From DATFCK01 sp045809745 (GTDB taxonomy: Bacteria; Verrucomicrobiota; Verrucomicrobiia; Chthoniobacterales; UBA10450): a DNA stretch of 55,529 nucleotides. The stretch spans positions 1 to 55,529 of the forward strand of contig JBJMXE010000040.1 in the NCBI GenBank assembly GCA_045809745.1. The letters are read 5' to 3'. Below are positions 35,636 to 44,870 of the stretch, in pieces. The notes below the pieces were generated by a model, which worked only from the letters and a program-made list of their open reading frames with translations, searched no databases and was not told where the DNA came from. Position numbers and translations under genes: made by a program. Position 1 is the stretch's first letter. Each line of letters opens with the position of its first letter.

Positions 35636-36283
35636 TTAGGCAGAGGCCGGCTGCGGCGCCGATTGGAGCAGGTTTCGGCACGACCGGGCGTATTCCGTAA
35701 TGTCGTCCGCCAGCAACAATCCGGAAACGATGACCACACGTCTTGCCCCAGCTGCGATGACCATAGGCAGATTTTGGAGCTTGATACCGCCAATACAAAA
35801 GATCGGGCGTTTCACAAGTCGACGCACCTGATCAATATCGTTTAAGCCGACAGGCGTGTAATCGCGTTTCGTCGGCGTGGCGTAAACAGGTCCGAACCCG
35901 ATGTAATCGGCGCCTTCCCGTTCAGCCGCCACCGCCTGGGTTACGCTGTGAGTAGATTTACCCACCCAGATCGGCCGGCCGACGATTTCGCGCACAGCCC
36001 CGATCGCTTCATCATCCTGTCCCACGTGCACCCCTTCCACCGGAACTTCACAGGCAATCGTCGGATGATCGTTAATGACTAACGGCACGTCCGACGCTGC
36101 CGTTAGCTCGTGCAGCTCAGTGGCCATACCGATGAGGTCGGGGACCGGTACATTTTTGCCTCGCAACTGAAGAACATCAACGCCGCCGGCAATGAGTGCT
36201 TCCGCCACGTCATGGATACGCGCCGGCGCCACATAGCCGAGATCCAAAATCCCGTAGAGATAGCAATCGGTGAGATTCCGCAC
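35636..36283 (-). CDS. thiE: thiamine-phosphate synthase
   Basis: ThiE joins the pyrimidine and thiazole phosphates to thiamine phosphate. The 215-residue TIM barrel shows VDVLQLRGKN near residue 34, VPLVINDH with the substrate Asp, GVHVGQDD, then VGKSTHS, GADYIGFGPVYATPTK and a phosphate-binding IFCIGGI. The start is taken as GTG 36283, four bases after the accC stop; the open frame upstream overlaps accC and is not conserved. No other thiamine genes are close by. Its place between accC and a sugar kinase gene is unusual. Confidence 0.92.
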   Translation of the reverse strand: MRNLTDCYLYGILDLGYVAPARIHDVAEALIAGGVDVLQLRGKNVPVPDLIGMATELHELTAASDVPLVINDHPTIACEVPVEGVHVGQDDEAIGAVREIVGRPIWVGKSTHSVTQAVAAEREGADYIGFGPVYATPTKRDYTPVGLNDIDQVRRLVKRPIFCIGGIKLQNLPMVIAAGARRVVIVSGLLLADDITEYARSCRNLLQSAPQPASA

Positions 36284-36287
36284 GTGC

Positions 36288-37673
36288 TTAGTCGTGCAAC
36301 CGACGGTCCGGCACGGGCAGTTCGAAGGTGTCCGACGACATGAAACGCTCAACAAAGCCGGTATCGTACTTCCCGGCCCGGAACTCGCCACTGCGCATCA
36401 TTGCGGCATGGAAAGGTACTGTGGTTTTGATCCCGGTGATGTAATACTCGTCCAATGCCCGGCGCATTCGATCGATTGCCGAATCACGATCCGCACCGAC
36501 CGCAATAATTTTCGCGATCAGAGAATCGTAATATGGTGGCACCACGTACCCGGTGTAGACATGCGAGTCGATGCGCACCCCGTGGCCGCCCGGCGCATAA
36601 TAAAAATCTATCTTCCCCGGAGAGGGTTGGAATCCGCGGGCCGGATCCTCCGCGTTAATTCGGCACTGGATGGCGAACAGCCGTGGCACGGCATGGGTGA
36701 TATGATGTGAAAGCGGCTGGCCCGCAGCAACGCGGATTTGCTGTTTCACCAGATCGCAGCCGTACACTTCTTCGGTGATGGTGTGCTCCACCTGTATCCG
36801 GGTGTTCATCTCGATGAAGTAAAACCGCTGATCCGAATCGACCAGGAATTCGATGGTGCCGGCATTTTGGTAACCCACCGATTTGGCGAGCTTAACCGCC
36901 GCGTTGCCCATCTTTTTCCGCAAGGCATCGGACACAATGGGAGACGGCGATTCTTCGATGACCTTTTGATTGCGGCGTTGCAGCGAGCAATCGCGTTCGC
37001 CCAGGTGAACAACCCGACCGTGCTCGTCGGCCATGATTTGGAATTCAATGTGATGCGGATTAACGATCAGCTTTTCGATGTAAACACTCGGATTCCCAAA
37101 CGCCTTGTCCGCTTCATGCCGCGCGCTATGGAAACCGGTAACGAGGCTTGGCTCGTTATGCGCCATTCTCATTCCTCGTCCACCACCGCCGGCCACGGCC
37201 TTGATCATCAGTGGGTAACCGATCTTTTTGGCAACCCGCAGCGCCTCCTGCTCGTTTTCGACAATACCATCGCTTCCGGGTGTTATCGGAACGCCCGCTC
37301 TTTTCGCAGAAGCTCGAGCCGCATTCTTATCGCCCATGGCGTGCATCGCACTCGCCGGAGGTCCAATAAACTTGATGTTTGCGCTCTTGCACACCTCCGC
37401 GAAATGCGCGTTCTCCGATAAAAATCCGTAGCCGGGATGGATCGCGTCTACATCAGCGACTTCGGCTGCGCTCAGAATCCGATCGATCTTGAGATAACTT
37501 TCGCTGCTGGGCGGCGCGCCTATACAGATTGCCTCATCAGCCAGCTGCACATGCAACGAGTCGACGTCGGCTTCTGAATACACCGCCACAGTTCGAATAC
37601 CGAGCTCCTTGCAGGCTCGGATCACGCGCAGCGCAATCTCGCCGCGATTCGCAATCAGAATTTTTTCGAACAT
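36288..37673 (-). CDS. accC: biotin carboxylase subunit of acetyl-CoA carboxylase
   Basis: AccC carboxylates the biotin of AccB with bicarbonate and ATP, the first half of malonyl-CoA formation. The 461 residues contain the N-terminal ANRGEIALRVIRACKELGI, the glycine loop AVAGGGGRGMR near residue 164, and KVIEESPSP. The catalytic region EMNTRIQVEH near residue 288 and a C-terminal RMRRALDEYYI follow. Length is normal. It lies 60 bp after accB and 4 bp before thiE. Confidence 0.96.
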   Translation of the reverse strand: MFEKILIANRGEIALRVIRACKELGIRTVAVYSEADVDSLHVQLADEAICIGAPPSSESYLKIDRILSAAEVADVDAIHPGYGFLSENAHFAEVCKSANIKFIGPPASAMHAMGDKNAARASAKRAGVPITPGSDGIVENEQEALRVAKKIGYPLMIKAVAGGGGRGMRMAHNEPSLVTGFHSARHEADKAFGNPSVYIEKLIVNPHHIEFQIMADEHGRVVHLGERDCSLQRRNQKVIEESPSPIVSDALRKKMGNAAVKLAKSVGYQNAGTIEFLVDSDQRFYFIEMNTRIQVEHTITEEVYGCDLVKQQIRVAAGQPLSHHITHAVPRLFAIQCRINAEDPARGFQPSPGKIDFYYAPGGHGVRIDSHVYTGYVVPPYYDSLIAKIIAVGADRDSAIDRMRRALDEYYITGIKTTVPFHAAMMRSGEFRAGKYDTGFVERFMSSDTFELPVPDRRLHD

Positions 37674-37733
37674 TTGGAGTCTCGCCCAGCGGCGAGCGAC
37701 AACAGTTAGGCGCGGGCAGTCGCGAATCCGAGT

Positions 37734-38204
37734 CTATCGCACCCGGAACAGCGCCTGACCGAATTGCACGGGCTTGCCATTTTCGACCAATATCTCAGCG
37801 ATGACGCCACCGGTTTCAGCTTTGATCTCGTTCATCACCTTCATCGCCTCGATAATGCACACCACGCTGTCCTCGTTCACCGTGCTACCGACGTCGACGA
37901 ACGATGGCGATTCCGGAGAGGGACTTCGATAGAACGTTCCGACCATCGGCGACGTAATGTCCCTTAACCCGGCCGCACTTGCCTGTTCGGACGCCGACGC
38001 GGTGGTTTCGGCAGGCGCCGCGGCGGCAGAGACCGGAGCAGCTCCTGCGATTCCCGGGGCGATGGCAATGGGCGCGGTCAGGATCGGCTGCCCTTGAGCC
38101 CCTTTTTGCAGCTTCAGTTTGAAGCCATCCTTTTCCAACTCGAACACCGAGAGGTCGTTCTTCTTCATCAGGTCGATGATGGCTTTGATGTCTTTTAGAT
38201 CCAC
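37734..38204 (-). CDS. accB: biotin carboxyl carrier protein of acetyl-CoA carboxylase
   Basis: AccB carries the carboxyl group between the two ACC half-reactions in fatty acid synthesis. The biotinyl domain is plain: SPMVGTFYRSPSPES and IIEAMKVMNEI with the biotin Lys. It is preceded by an Ala/Pro-rich linker and the N-terminal helix DLKDIKAIIDLMKKNDL. GTG 38204 gives 156 residues and the canonical AccB start; the frame extends to a TTG at 38255 that adds 17 Pro/Ala-rich residues. It is the first gene of the group accB-accC-thiE-pfkB-nuclease. Confidence 0.94.
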   Translation of the reverse strand: MDLKDIKAIIDLMKKNDLSVFELEKDGFKLKLQKGAQGQPILTAPIAIAPGIAGAAPVSAAAAPAETTASASEQASAAGLRDITSPMVGTFYRSPSPESPSFVDVGSTVNEDSVVCIIEAMKVMNEIKAETGGVIAEILVENGKPVQFGQALFRVR

Positions 38205-38383
38205 GGTGGCGGGTGCTGGAGGGGCTAGGTAAAGCGCTTTTGCCGGAGAGGTCAAGTCAAGGGTAAGCCCCAGGCTCCGGTCGCGCGGGGGGCATGGGCT
38301 GAAAGCGCGGCTCCCAGCCTGCCGATCCCTCGAAGTTCCCGGTGATCATTTCCGGCTCTGTGCTAACCGTTGTGATCAACCAA

Positions 38384-39163
38384 ATGGTCAGCGCGAACTT
38401 CGCGATCGTCGCCGAAACGGACGATTACGCCGTCGTGGATAAACCCCCATTTCTGCTGGTGCATCCGACCAAACCGGACGGTCCTCGGACATTGTGGGAC
38501 GAACTTCGGCAACTACTTGCGTTCGAGTTGCAAACCGGCGGTCAAATCTCAATCATCAACCGCCTCGACCGTGAAACCAGCGGCCTGGTTCTGGTCGCAA
38601 AAACTGCGGCGGCGGCGAGAAGATTCGGGCTATTGATGCAAGCAAACCGAATCGCAAAGGAATATCAGGCGGTTGTCTGGGGCTGGCCGGAATGGGAACA
38701 CATCAAAGTTGATAGACCTCTGGACCGAGTTGGCAAACATCAGCCGTCCCGGATCTGGCTAAAACAGGGAGTGGTTAGGCAAGGGGCTGAAGCACAGACC
38801 GACTTGCTGGTGCAAACACGATTTCAGGGAGTGGGTTCCCAAAGATTCAGCGTGATCCGGGCAATTCCGCGCACGGGCCGGACACACCAGATCCGAGTCC
38901 ATTTGGCCGAAGCGGGTCATCCCATCGTCGGCGATAAGATCTACGGACCTAACGAGGAACTGTATCTTGAATTCATCGAAACCGGCTGGACCCCGAAGTT
39001 GGAATCCGAGCTTTTGTTGCCGCGGCATGCGCTGCATTCATCACGATTATGTATTGAAGAAGTGGGTGATTGGCAGAGCCCGTTGCCGCCCGACCTGGCA
39101 GCTTTTGTTGGCGGCGAATCCGCCAATGGGCAATTGAAGGCCGTGTCTGCCAGCCGGCCGTAG
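38384..39163 (+). CDS. RluA-family pseudouridine synthase
   Basis: This 259-residue enzyme turns uridines into pseudouridines in rRNA or tRNA. The catalytic motif INRLDRETSGLVLVAK (Asp of RLD) lies near residue 65. Further family motifs are RRFGLLMQANRIAKEYQAVV, AIPRTGRTHQIRVHL and HPIVGDKIYG. There is no S4 domain. ATG 38384 is preferred; a GTG at 38342 is also in frame. The target site cannot be told within the RluA group (RluA, RluC, RluD or TruC types). It is divergent from accB. Confidence 0.9.
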   Translation: MVSANFAIVAETDDYAVVDKPPFLLVHPTKPDGPRTLWDELRQLLAFELQTGGQISIINRLDRETSGLVLVAKTAAAARRFGLLMQANRIAKEYQAVVWGWPEWEHIKVDRPLDRVGKHQPSRIWLKQGVVRQGAEAQTDLLVQTRFQGVGSQRFSVIRAIPRTGRTHQIRVHLAEAGHPIVGDKIYGPNEELYLEFIETGWTPKLESELLLPRHALHSSRLCIEEVGDWQSPLPPDLAAFVGGESANGQLKAVSASRP

Positions 39164-39308
39164 CCCTGGCGTCGATGGGTTAGACGGCCACACAACCAAA
39201 TGGCGTGCGCCGCGGCGGACGCCTTACAGTTGCCGTTGTTCCCGATTCCGTTCCCCCGGAGCGCCTGCGAAATTGCAATCCAGCTCCGTGTTCCTATTGT
39301 AGCCGCGC

Positions 39309-39929
39309 TTGAGAACTGTTCCGGGGTGGATCGCGATAGGGCTGGCTTTCGTTTCAATTCCGCTGGTAGCGCACGGCGGAGTGGAACGGCCCAATGCGTT
39401 CGGTCCCCGTCCCGAAGTGCTCGATCCGCCGCGGTTCGAGGTGGGCGCCGACGCGGCATACATGTGGGGCATTATCAATAACCCGAATAGCTACGAAATA
39501 GGGGCCGGCTTTCTTACCGGCAGGATTCGGTGGGGTGTAAACCAGAGCGACGGCTGGTTTCGGGGCTACAATCAATTTTATGTTCTCGCCATGGCGGAGC
39601 CAATCTTTCGCGGACCGGAAACTCATTACTTTGGCCTATCTTTTGGTTTCCGTTACAACTTCGTGCAACCACACAGCCGGTTCGTTCCTTACTTTTCCGG
39701 TGGCGCTGGTCTCGGCTGGATCGACAGCCACGCTAATGTGTTCGGGGCACAGGGCCAGGATTTCACCTTCAACATCCTCTCCGCAGCGGGCGTTTCCTAT
39801 CTGATCGACAATCATTGGAAGGCAGAAGTGGGATTGCTCTACCAGCATCTTTCGAATGCCGGCCAAACTTCGCCGAACCCCAGCCTGAATCTGCTCGGCC
39901 CGCAGGTCGGCTTCGGTTATTCGTTTTAG
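39309..39929 (+). CDS. PagL-like acyloxyacyl hydrolase (outer-membrane beta-barrel)
   Basis: The 206-residue protein has a signal peptide and a small beta-barrel pattern ending in GFGYSF with the terminal Phe. It matches the PagL/acyloxyacyl hydrolase family that removes the 3-O acyl chain of lipid A. The motif QHLSNAG supplies His 180 and Ser 182, which align with the catalytic His and Ser of PagL. The position of the third residue (Glu in Pseudomonas PagL, 14 after the His) appears to be Asn 194 in NPSLN. Activity may thus differ. The only usable start is TTG 39309, since a stop lies just upstream in frame. Confidence 0.75.
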   Translation: MRTVPGWIAIGLAFVSIPLVAHGGVERPNAFGPRPEVLDPPRFEVGADAAYMWGIINNPNSYEIGAGFLTGRIRWGVNQSDGWFRGYNQFYVLAMAEPIFRGPETHYFGLSFGFRYNFVQPHSRFVPYFSGGAGLGWIDSHANVFGAQGQDFTFNILSAAGVSYLIDNHWKAEVGLLYQHLSNAGQTSPNPSLNLLGPQVGFGYSF

Positions 39930-39972
39930 AGGAAACCCGTTGCCCGAACTTCGGATCAGCTAATCGCTTTCG

Positions 39973-40590
39973 ATGAATCCGCCTGACGAGAACATTTTAG
40001 TGATCAAGCGCGAACTGTTCGACCAGTTAGGCTCATTTCAAGGGCTGAACTTTGAACCTGACCGCTATCTGGGCAGTATTCTCTCGCGGGGAAACAATTT
40101 CTTTTTGGCACGCGGCAAGGCGGAGAACGATCCCAGCCACAAACAAATCATTCCGTATGTCCTGATCGCTCACGAAAATAAGGTGCTTCATTATGTCCGC
40201 GGCAAAAAAGCAGGCGAACAGCGTCTGGTGGCCAAAGGATCGATCGGCATTGGCGGTCACCTGAATGACACCGACGAATCACTTTTCGCCTGGGATGAAG
40301 CGGCTTACCGCGCCGGAGTGGAACGCGAGGTCACCGAGGAGATCCGTATCGGTGCGCCGTTTGCCGACAAAATCGTCGCCCTACTGAATGACGACAGCAC
40401 CGAAGTAGGTCGCGTCCATCTTGGCGTGGTGCACGTGTTTCAATTGGAGCAGCCACTAGTCGAAAAGCGCGAAGCAGTAATCACCAACCTGTCGTTTCTC
40501 AGCAAACAGGAACTGGCCAGCCGCAAAGAAATGCTCGAGAACTGGTCGCAGCTCTGCCTTGATGCGCTGGACCGACTGTTGTCGGCCTAA
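39973..40590 (+). CDS. Nudix-like phosphoesterase/hydrolase
   Basis: The 205-residue protein has a Nudix-box-like region near residues 93-125: GIGGHLND followed by AYRAGVEREVTEEI, fitting the G-x5-E-x7-RE-x2-EE pattern with an insert of several residues before the first Glu. The stretch QIIPYVLIAHENKVLHYVRG is the strand before the box. The substrate cannot be inferred. It starts 43 bp after the PagL-like gene in the same direction and may share its transcript. Confidence 0.78.
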   Translation: MNPPDENILVIKRELFDQLGSFQGLNFEPDRYLGSILSRGNNFFLARGKAENDPSHKQIIPYVLIAHENKVLHYVRGKKAGEQRLVAKGSIGIGGHLNDTDESLFAWDEAAYRAGVEREVTEEIRIGAPFADKIVALLNDDSTEVGRVHLGVVHVFQLEQPLVEKREAVITNLSFLSKQELASRKEMLENWSQLCLDALDRLLSA

Positions 40591-40649
40591 CGCAGGACGC
40601 GGATTAACGCCGCGATGGAGCGCCGCAGCTACAATTAAGCCTGCTTCCG

Positions 40650-41114
40650 CTAACGCTCCTTATCGGCGACAAACTCGATGTTATCGAGCTGCCATTTTCC
40701 GACCGGATGCGAAATCGCGATCCGCATCGTCGCGCCCCGCGCTGGATAATTCAGGTGAGCCGTGAAGAACCCGTGCGGTTCGAAAAATTGATTTTCCCAC
40801 GTCATGTTCTCTTCAATCTTGATCGGCTGCGCCGGCACGCCCAGCTGCTGGAACTGCTGAATCAGCATATCCTGGGTCGAGGGCGGATAGTCGAGCTTCG
40901 CCTGAGGCCCCAGATTGCTCTTGAAGAAGGAGAGGTCGTGTTTCAGGGACAGCGCTTCGATCATTTGCCTGCCGAACTGACGGCCCTCCTTATCCATCGC
41001 GTTTTTGTGGGAGTAAAGCCACCAGACACCGATGCCAATTAGTGCCAGGAAGATGATGACAACGACGAGACCATCTCCGGCGGTTCTGTGATGAGAGCCA
41101 CGGTTTAGTTTCAT
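40650..41114 (-). CDS. membrane-anchored hypothetical protein
   Basis: I do not recognise the family. The 154-residue product has one hydrophobic helix near residues 15-34 (GLVVVIIFLALIGIGVWWLY) after a basic N-terminus, so it is probably anchored with the C-terminal 120 residues outside. That part ends in strands (HGFFTAHLNYPARGATMRIA, then KWQLDNIEFVADKE). It lies three bases after the stop of the upstream small gene, so the two form an operon. Confidence 0.6.
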   Translation of the reverse strand: MKLNRGSHHRTAGDGLVVVIIFLALIGIGVWWLYSHKNAMDKEGRQFGRQMIEALSLKHDLSFFKSNLGPQAKLDYPPSTQDMLIQQFQQLGVPAQPIKIEENMTWENQFFEPHGFFTAHLNYPARGATMRIAISHPVGKWQLDNIEFVADKER

Positions 41115-41117
41115 ATT

Positions 41118-41477
41118 TTAGTAGCCGAAGCCAATTCCTTTAACGACTTCGCCGTTTCGAATCAATACTCCATGCTGCTGTTTTCCGGTATAAATGCCGA
41201 ACCGATTTCGCGAATTAACCGTAAAATTGACCAGCCAGCCGAATTCATGCTGGCCTTCCTTTCCGATATCGGTGCAGGTGGGCTCTCCCTGCCACCCCAC
41301 TTTGGCGCTGTCGGCATCGACCAGCGTTTTCTGCATCCACCTCCAAATGATATCCTTATAAGTGATGGGAAACGGTCCGCATTGATCCGGGGAGGCGTTT
41401 GGCGATAGGTCAGCACAAACACCGAGACTGTTCATCATCAACAGCAGCGTTAAAGCTGCCAACGCTCTGAAGCTCAC
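41118..41477 (-). CDS. small secreted protein of unknown function
   Basis: The 119-residue protein has a signal peptide (FRALAALTLLLMMNSLGVCA, cut near residue 22). Two Cys in the mature part (DQCGPF and EPTCTD) may form a disulfide, and conserved-looking Trp/Lys blocks follow (WRWMQKTLVDAD, EFGWLVNFTVNSRN). The start codon is GTG 41477. No family was recognised. It is the first gene of a two-gene unit with the membrane-anchored protein at 40650-41114. Confidence 0.6.
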   Translation of the reverse strand: MSFRALAALTLLLMMNSLGVCADLSPNASPDQCGPFPITYKDIIWRWMQKTLVDADSAKVGWQGEPTCTDIGKEGQHEFGWLVNFTVNSRNRFGIYTGKQQHGVLIRNGEVVKGIGFGY

Positions 41478-41606
41478 GACCGAATTGTGGCGCGACAGCT
41501 ATGCCCACGTCCAGCGTGAAAACTATCCGCTCCGCAATCTGGACCCGCGTGCTTGCACCAGTTCGAGGCTTTTCTTCCGCCGGGCAAACCGATAGTGAAC
41601 AATCTC

Positions 41607-42917
41607 ATGCATCGTCTCATCCTGCTGTGTTTCGCTCTCTTAGTTGGCCTAACCGTTACCGGACCGGCCGCAAACGTGCCGGAGACACCACCACCGGCAG
41701 GTGCGGTGATGTCGGCCGATAACCCGGGCGCGTTTGATCCAGCGGCGGCGACCACGGCATGGCTGAACAGCGTTCCAGCCGATAAACGAGCCAAATCGGA
41801 TGCATACTTCGAAGGCGGCTACTGGTTGATCCTGTGGAACTTTCTGCTCGCGAGCGCCATCTCGATCCTGCTTTTGCAGACGCGAATCTCCGCCCGGCTC
41901 CGAGATTTGGCCGAGCGAACGACCCGGTTCAAAGCGCTTCAGGTAGTGATCTACACAATTCCGTACGTGTTGATCGTGGTGGTGCTCAGCTTTGGTTTGA
42001 CCCTGTATCAGGGTTATTTCCGGGAACACCAGTACGGCCTGGCCACCCAGAGTCTCGGGCCGTGGCTAGCTGAACGGATGAAAGATCTGATCGTTACACT
42101 GATCGGGCTTCCGATCGCCCTGATCATTCTTTATGCCGTGCTCCGGAAAACGCCTCGCACGTGGTGGCTCTGGGCCACAGTGGTCGTGACCTGCTTTCAG
42201 TTCTTCGGTGCTTTCATCGCGCCGCTCTACATCGAGCCGCTGTACAACAAGTACACTCCCCTCACTGACGCCACGGTTCGCGACCCGATTCTGACCATGG
42301 CTCGGGCCAATCAGATTCCGGTTAAGCAGGTATTGGTAGTCGATCAATCCAGACAAACCACTCGAATCAGCGCTAACGTCGCTGGTTTTCTCAATACCAC
42401 TCGCATCGCCCTTAACGACAATCTGGTGAAGGAATGCAGCCTGCCGGAAATTCGCGGAGTCATGGCCCATGAGATGGGACATTACGTGCTAAACCATTTG
42501 GTGAAGCTGGTGATCTATCAAAGCCTCGTGTTCTTCGTCGCGTTCGCGGCCACCGCGGGGTTGTTCAATTTGGCGACTGCACGTTGGGGAGAGCGATGGG
42601 GAATACGCGGCATCGCAGATCCGGCAGGGTTACCGCTGCTGGTCTTGATTCTTAACGTGCTATTTTTTCTGCTAACTCCGGTGACGAATACGATTGTCCG
42701 CACCACCGAGATCGAAGCCGATCGGTTCGGCGTTAATACGTCACGAGAGCCGGACGGAATGGCGCGGGTGTTTCTAAAGCTCGGCGCTTACCGCAAACTG
42801 AATCCGACACCTCTGGAAGAGGTGATCTTCTTCGATCATCCGAGCGGCCGTACTCGAATTCGAATGGCAATGGATTGGAAAGCGGCCCAGCTAACCTGCG
42901 GCGAGGTCCGGCGGTAA
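41607..42917 (+). CDS. M48-family membrane zinc metalloprotease (Ste24/CAAX-protease-like)
   Basis: The 436-residue integral membrane protease has the zinc motif HEMGH at 288-292 (AHEMGHYVLNHLV) and the third ligand region EIEADRFGVN near residue 371. Several hydrophobic helices lie on either side. The region IEPLYNKYTPL is typical of the Ste24/HtpX-like group that includes CAAX prenyl protease 1. Bacteria lack CAAX proteins, so it more likely handles membrane protein quality control. ATG 41607 gives a signal-like first segment; an upstream ATG at 41553 adds 18 polar residues. The extension after residue 25 (Pro/Ala-rich) may be periplasmic. Confidence 0.88.
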   Translation: MHRLILLCFALLVGLTVTGPAANVPETPPPAGAVMSADNPGAFDPAAATTAWLNSVPADKRAKSDAYFEGGYWLILWNFLLASAISILLLQTRISARLRDLAERTTRFKALQVVIYTIPYVLIVVVLSFGLTLYQGYFREHQYGLATQSLGPWLAERMKDLIVTLIGLPIALIILYAVLRKTPRTWWLWATVVVTCFQFFGAFIAPLYIEPLYNKYTPLTDATVRDPILTMARANQIPVKQVLVVDQSRQTTRISANVAGFLNTTRIALNDNLVKECSLPEIRGVMAHEMGHYVLNHLVKLVIYQSLVFFVAFAATAGLFNLATARWGERWGIRGIADPAGLPLLVLILNVLFFLLTPVTNTIVRTTEIEADRFGVNTSREPDGMARVFLKLGAYRKLNPTPLEEVIFFDHPSGRTRIRMAMDWKAAQLTCGEVRR

Positions 42918-42927
42918 CTTATCGCCG

Positions 42928-44643
42928 TTAGGGCGATAGCGTGGCCTGCAGTCGCCAGAAGACTGGCCCGGTTGGCGCAAATCCATTGTCGCCGGTTGAA
43001 CGCTGCGCCCACGGCTGCGTTTCCGTGCTCATCGAAACAGGAGACCAGCTTTTGAAATCGGAAGAGCGGGAGAGCGCGTAGTTAAACCCAAACAACGCGG
43101 GATAATTTAGCGTGACTGACTGATTGGGCAGATCGAGAACGCCGACCGACAACCGTGGCGGGAAATCGCGAAGAGCCAGTTCCGGCGGGTCTTCGCGACT
43201 TGGCAAAAGGAAATCGAGCACCATCGGGAGCCGCGCGGCCCAGGCCATCTCGTTATGCTGTTGGCCGCAACCAGCGACAAATTCCACATCGCCGTTAGTC
43301 ACAAAGCCCTGGTTTAAATGGGTGTCGTACATGGCCAGGCAGTTGTCGAAATCGGATTGGCCTTCGGCTGTGCCCATGTCGAGGTGAACACGAACGGACT
43401 TTTTAAACCCGGCGTTGACCTGTGCCATGTAGTTAGGTGAGATCCATAAGGCCGGCGACATCACTGCAATTTTCCCGAACGTGGTGTATTCGCGTCCCAG
43501 ATAGAGCGAGACCAATCCACCCATGGAAGAGCCGATGGTGACGGTATTCTTTGGATCATTCAGCGTCCGAAACGCATTATCGATGTATGGCCGCACATTA
43601 TTGATCAGAAAATTGGCATAGGCGTCGGCCCGGCCCGGGGTGCCCTGATAGGAGTCGTTAGGGGGTTGGTATTCTGGAATGCGAGCTGCCGTATTGTCGA
43701 CCCCCACCAGGATTGCCTCTCGCATCCGCCCCTGGCTAATTTCCCTGTTCGCCGTCTCGTCTGCTTGCCATTCCACACCGCCAAACGCGGTTGAAGGATC
43801 GAACACGTTTTGTCCGTCCTCGAAGTAGACGACAGGATAACGCCGGCCCAAATTTTGATCGTATCCTCGCGGCAGGCACACGCGAACATTCCTCGCCGCG
43901 ATGTTAGGCACGCTCGAGTTAACCAAATGTGGCGCGAGCACGTGCGGAGCCGATAGAACGGCCGGCGGCGAGTAGGAGAAGATGTTGCCGTCCTGCAGCC
44001 AGAATACATCGAGGGCGGTTAAGTAGTTGCCGCCGCCCGATGGATTGTCCCAATGATTATTGTTGTCGGTGAAAACGAATTCGAAGTTTTCACCCGCTTC
44101 ACCGACGCCGCTGATTTTGAATAGAGATTCGCCTGCTGTCCGGCCGTCACCAACCCTGATCATGGGAAGACCGGCGAAGTTTCCACCGCCGGTGTGGTAG
44201 ACCAGGCTCGCAGCGCTCCAACCACTCAAATAGTAGATTGTTTTCCCGTTGTACGGCGCAGGGGGTTCCGGCGCAATGGACTGGCTGAGAATACCCGTCA
44301 GGTAGACTGCGTTCGCGCTGTTGCACCAGTTCTCTTGAGCCGTGGATCGTTTTAAGTACCGGAATTGAAAGTCGGTGCCGGCCTGGACCGCAATCTCTCC
44401 GATCCAAACATTCCCTGAGGTGAACCGAAGCTTCAATGCGCGGGTTACGTCCCAGCCACCGAGATCGGGATGATCGCCCACCACAAACACACTGTTGCCA
44501 AATCCGACGTCGACAGTGATTGAAAACTGAACCGGGATCCGCGCCGGACTTCGGCCGTACGCGATAACTGCGAGCACGCAAGATAGCGCCGCAGCCAGAA
44601 GCAGATACGGGCGTGGCGTGAAACGCCTGAACGAATAAGGCAT
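42928..44643 (-). CDS. secreted esterase with starch-binding-type (CBM20-like) domain
   Basis: From ATG 44643 this 571-residue protein has a signal anchor, then a CBM20-like domain at about residues 38-125 (VFVVGDHPDLGGWDVTRALKL, EIAVQAGTDFQFRYLKR). A second carbohydrate-binding-like module (GGGNFAGLPMIRVGDGRT, GGGNYLTALDVFW) follows. The alpha/beta hydrolase domain of the enterochelin esterase/Esterase D type starts near 255, with GSSMGG and nucleophile Ser 373 and a His in GCGQQHNEMAW. The C-terminal beta piece ends FWRLQATLSP, an export-associated tail. It is likely secreted and acts on an acylated glycan; the substrate is unknown. Confidence 0.82.
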   Translation of the reverse strand: MPYSFRRFTPRPYLLLAAALSCVLAVIAYGRSPARIPVQFSITVDVGFGNSVFVVGDHPDLGGWDVTRALKLRFTSGNVWIGEIAVQAGTDFQFRYLKRSTAQENWCNSANAVYLTGILSQSIAPEPPAPYNGKTIYYLSGWSAASLVYHTGGGNFAGLPMIRVGDGRTAGESLFKISGVGEAGENFEFVFTDNNNHWDNPSGGGNYLTALDVFWLQDGNIFSYSPPAVLSAPHVLAPHLVNSSVPNIAARNVRVCLPRGYDQNLGRRYPVVYFEDGQNVFDPSTAFGGVEWQADETANREISQGRMREAILVGVDNTAARIPEYQPPNDSYQGTPGRADAYANFLINNVRPYIDNAFRTLNDPKNTVTIGSSMGGLVSLYLGREYTTFGKIAVMSPALWISPNYMAQVNAGFKKSVRVHLDMGTAEGQSDFDNCLAMYDTHLNQGFVTNGDVEFVAGCGQQHNEMAWAARLPMVLDFLLPSREDPPELALRDFPPRLSVGVLDLPNQSVTLNYPALFGFNYALSRSSDFKSWSPVSMSTETQPWAQRSTGDNGFAPTGPVFWRLQATLSP

Positions 44644-44762
44644 GAAATGAAGGGGGGAAGCCGTAGAACTGCGGCCAACTCTTGTATCGAATGCCGCGCG
44701 AAATGTCAAAGGTTGGCCGGGCCGTTTGCGGTTCCGGTGAGCACGGCCGTCCCAAGCCTTGC

Positions 44763-44817
44763 TTTCGGCGTCTCGCCGAAACGTTACTGGTAAGTCCGCG
44801 AAAGCGAGGTGCTTTCG
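44763..44817. terminator. two hairpins downstream of gltA, possible terminator
   Basis: TTTCGGCG-TCT-CGCCGAAA (44763-44781) and GCGAAAGC-GAGGT-GCTTTCGC (44797-44817) are perfect short hairpins in the spacer after the minus-strand gltA gene. They could end the suc/glt transcript or be part of a repeat. No T-run follows on the minus strand. Confidence 0.4.
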
Positions 44818-44870
44818 CCAACGCTCGAGACGGACGTGTTCCCCGGACTTTCGGATTCCGGCGATCTGCC

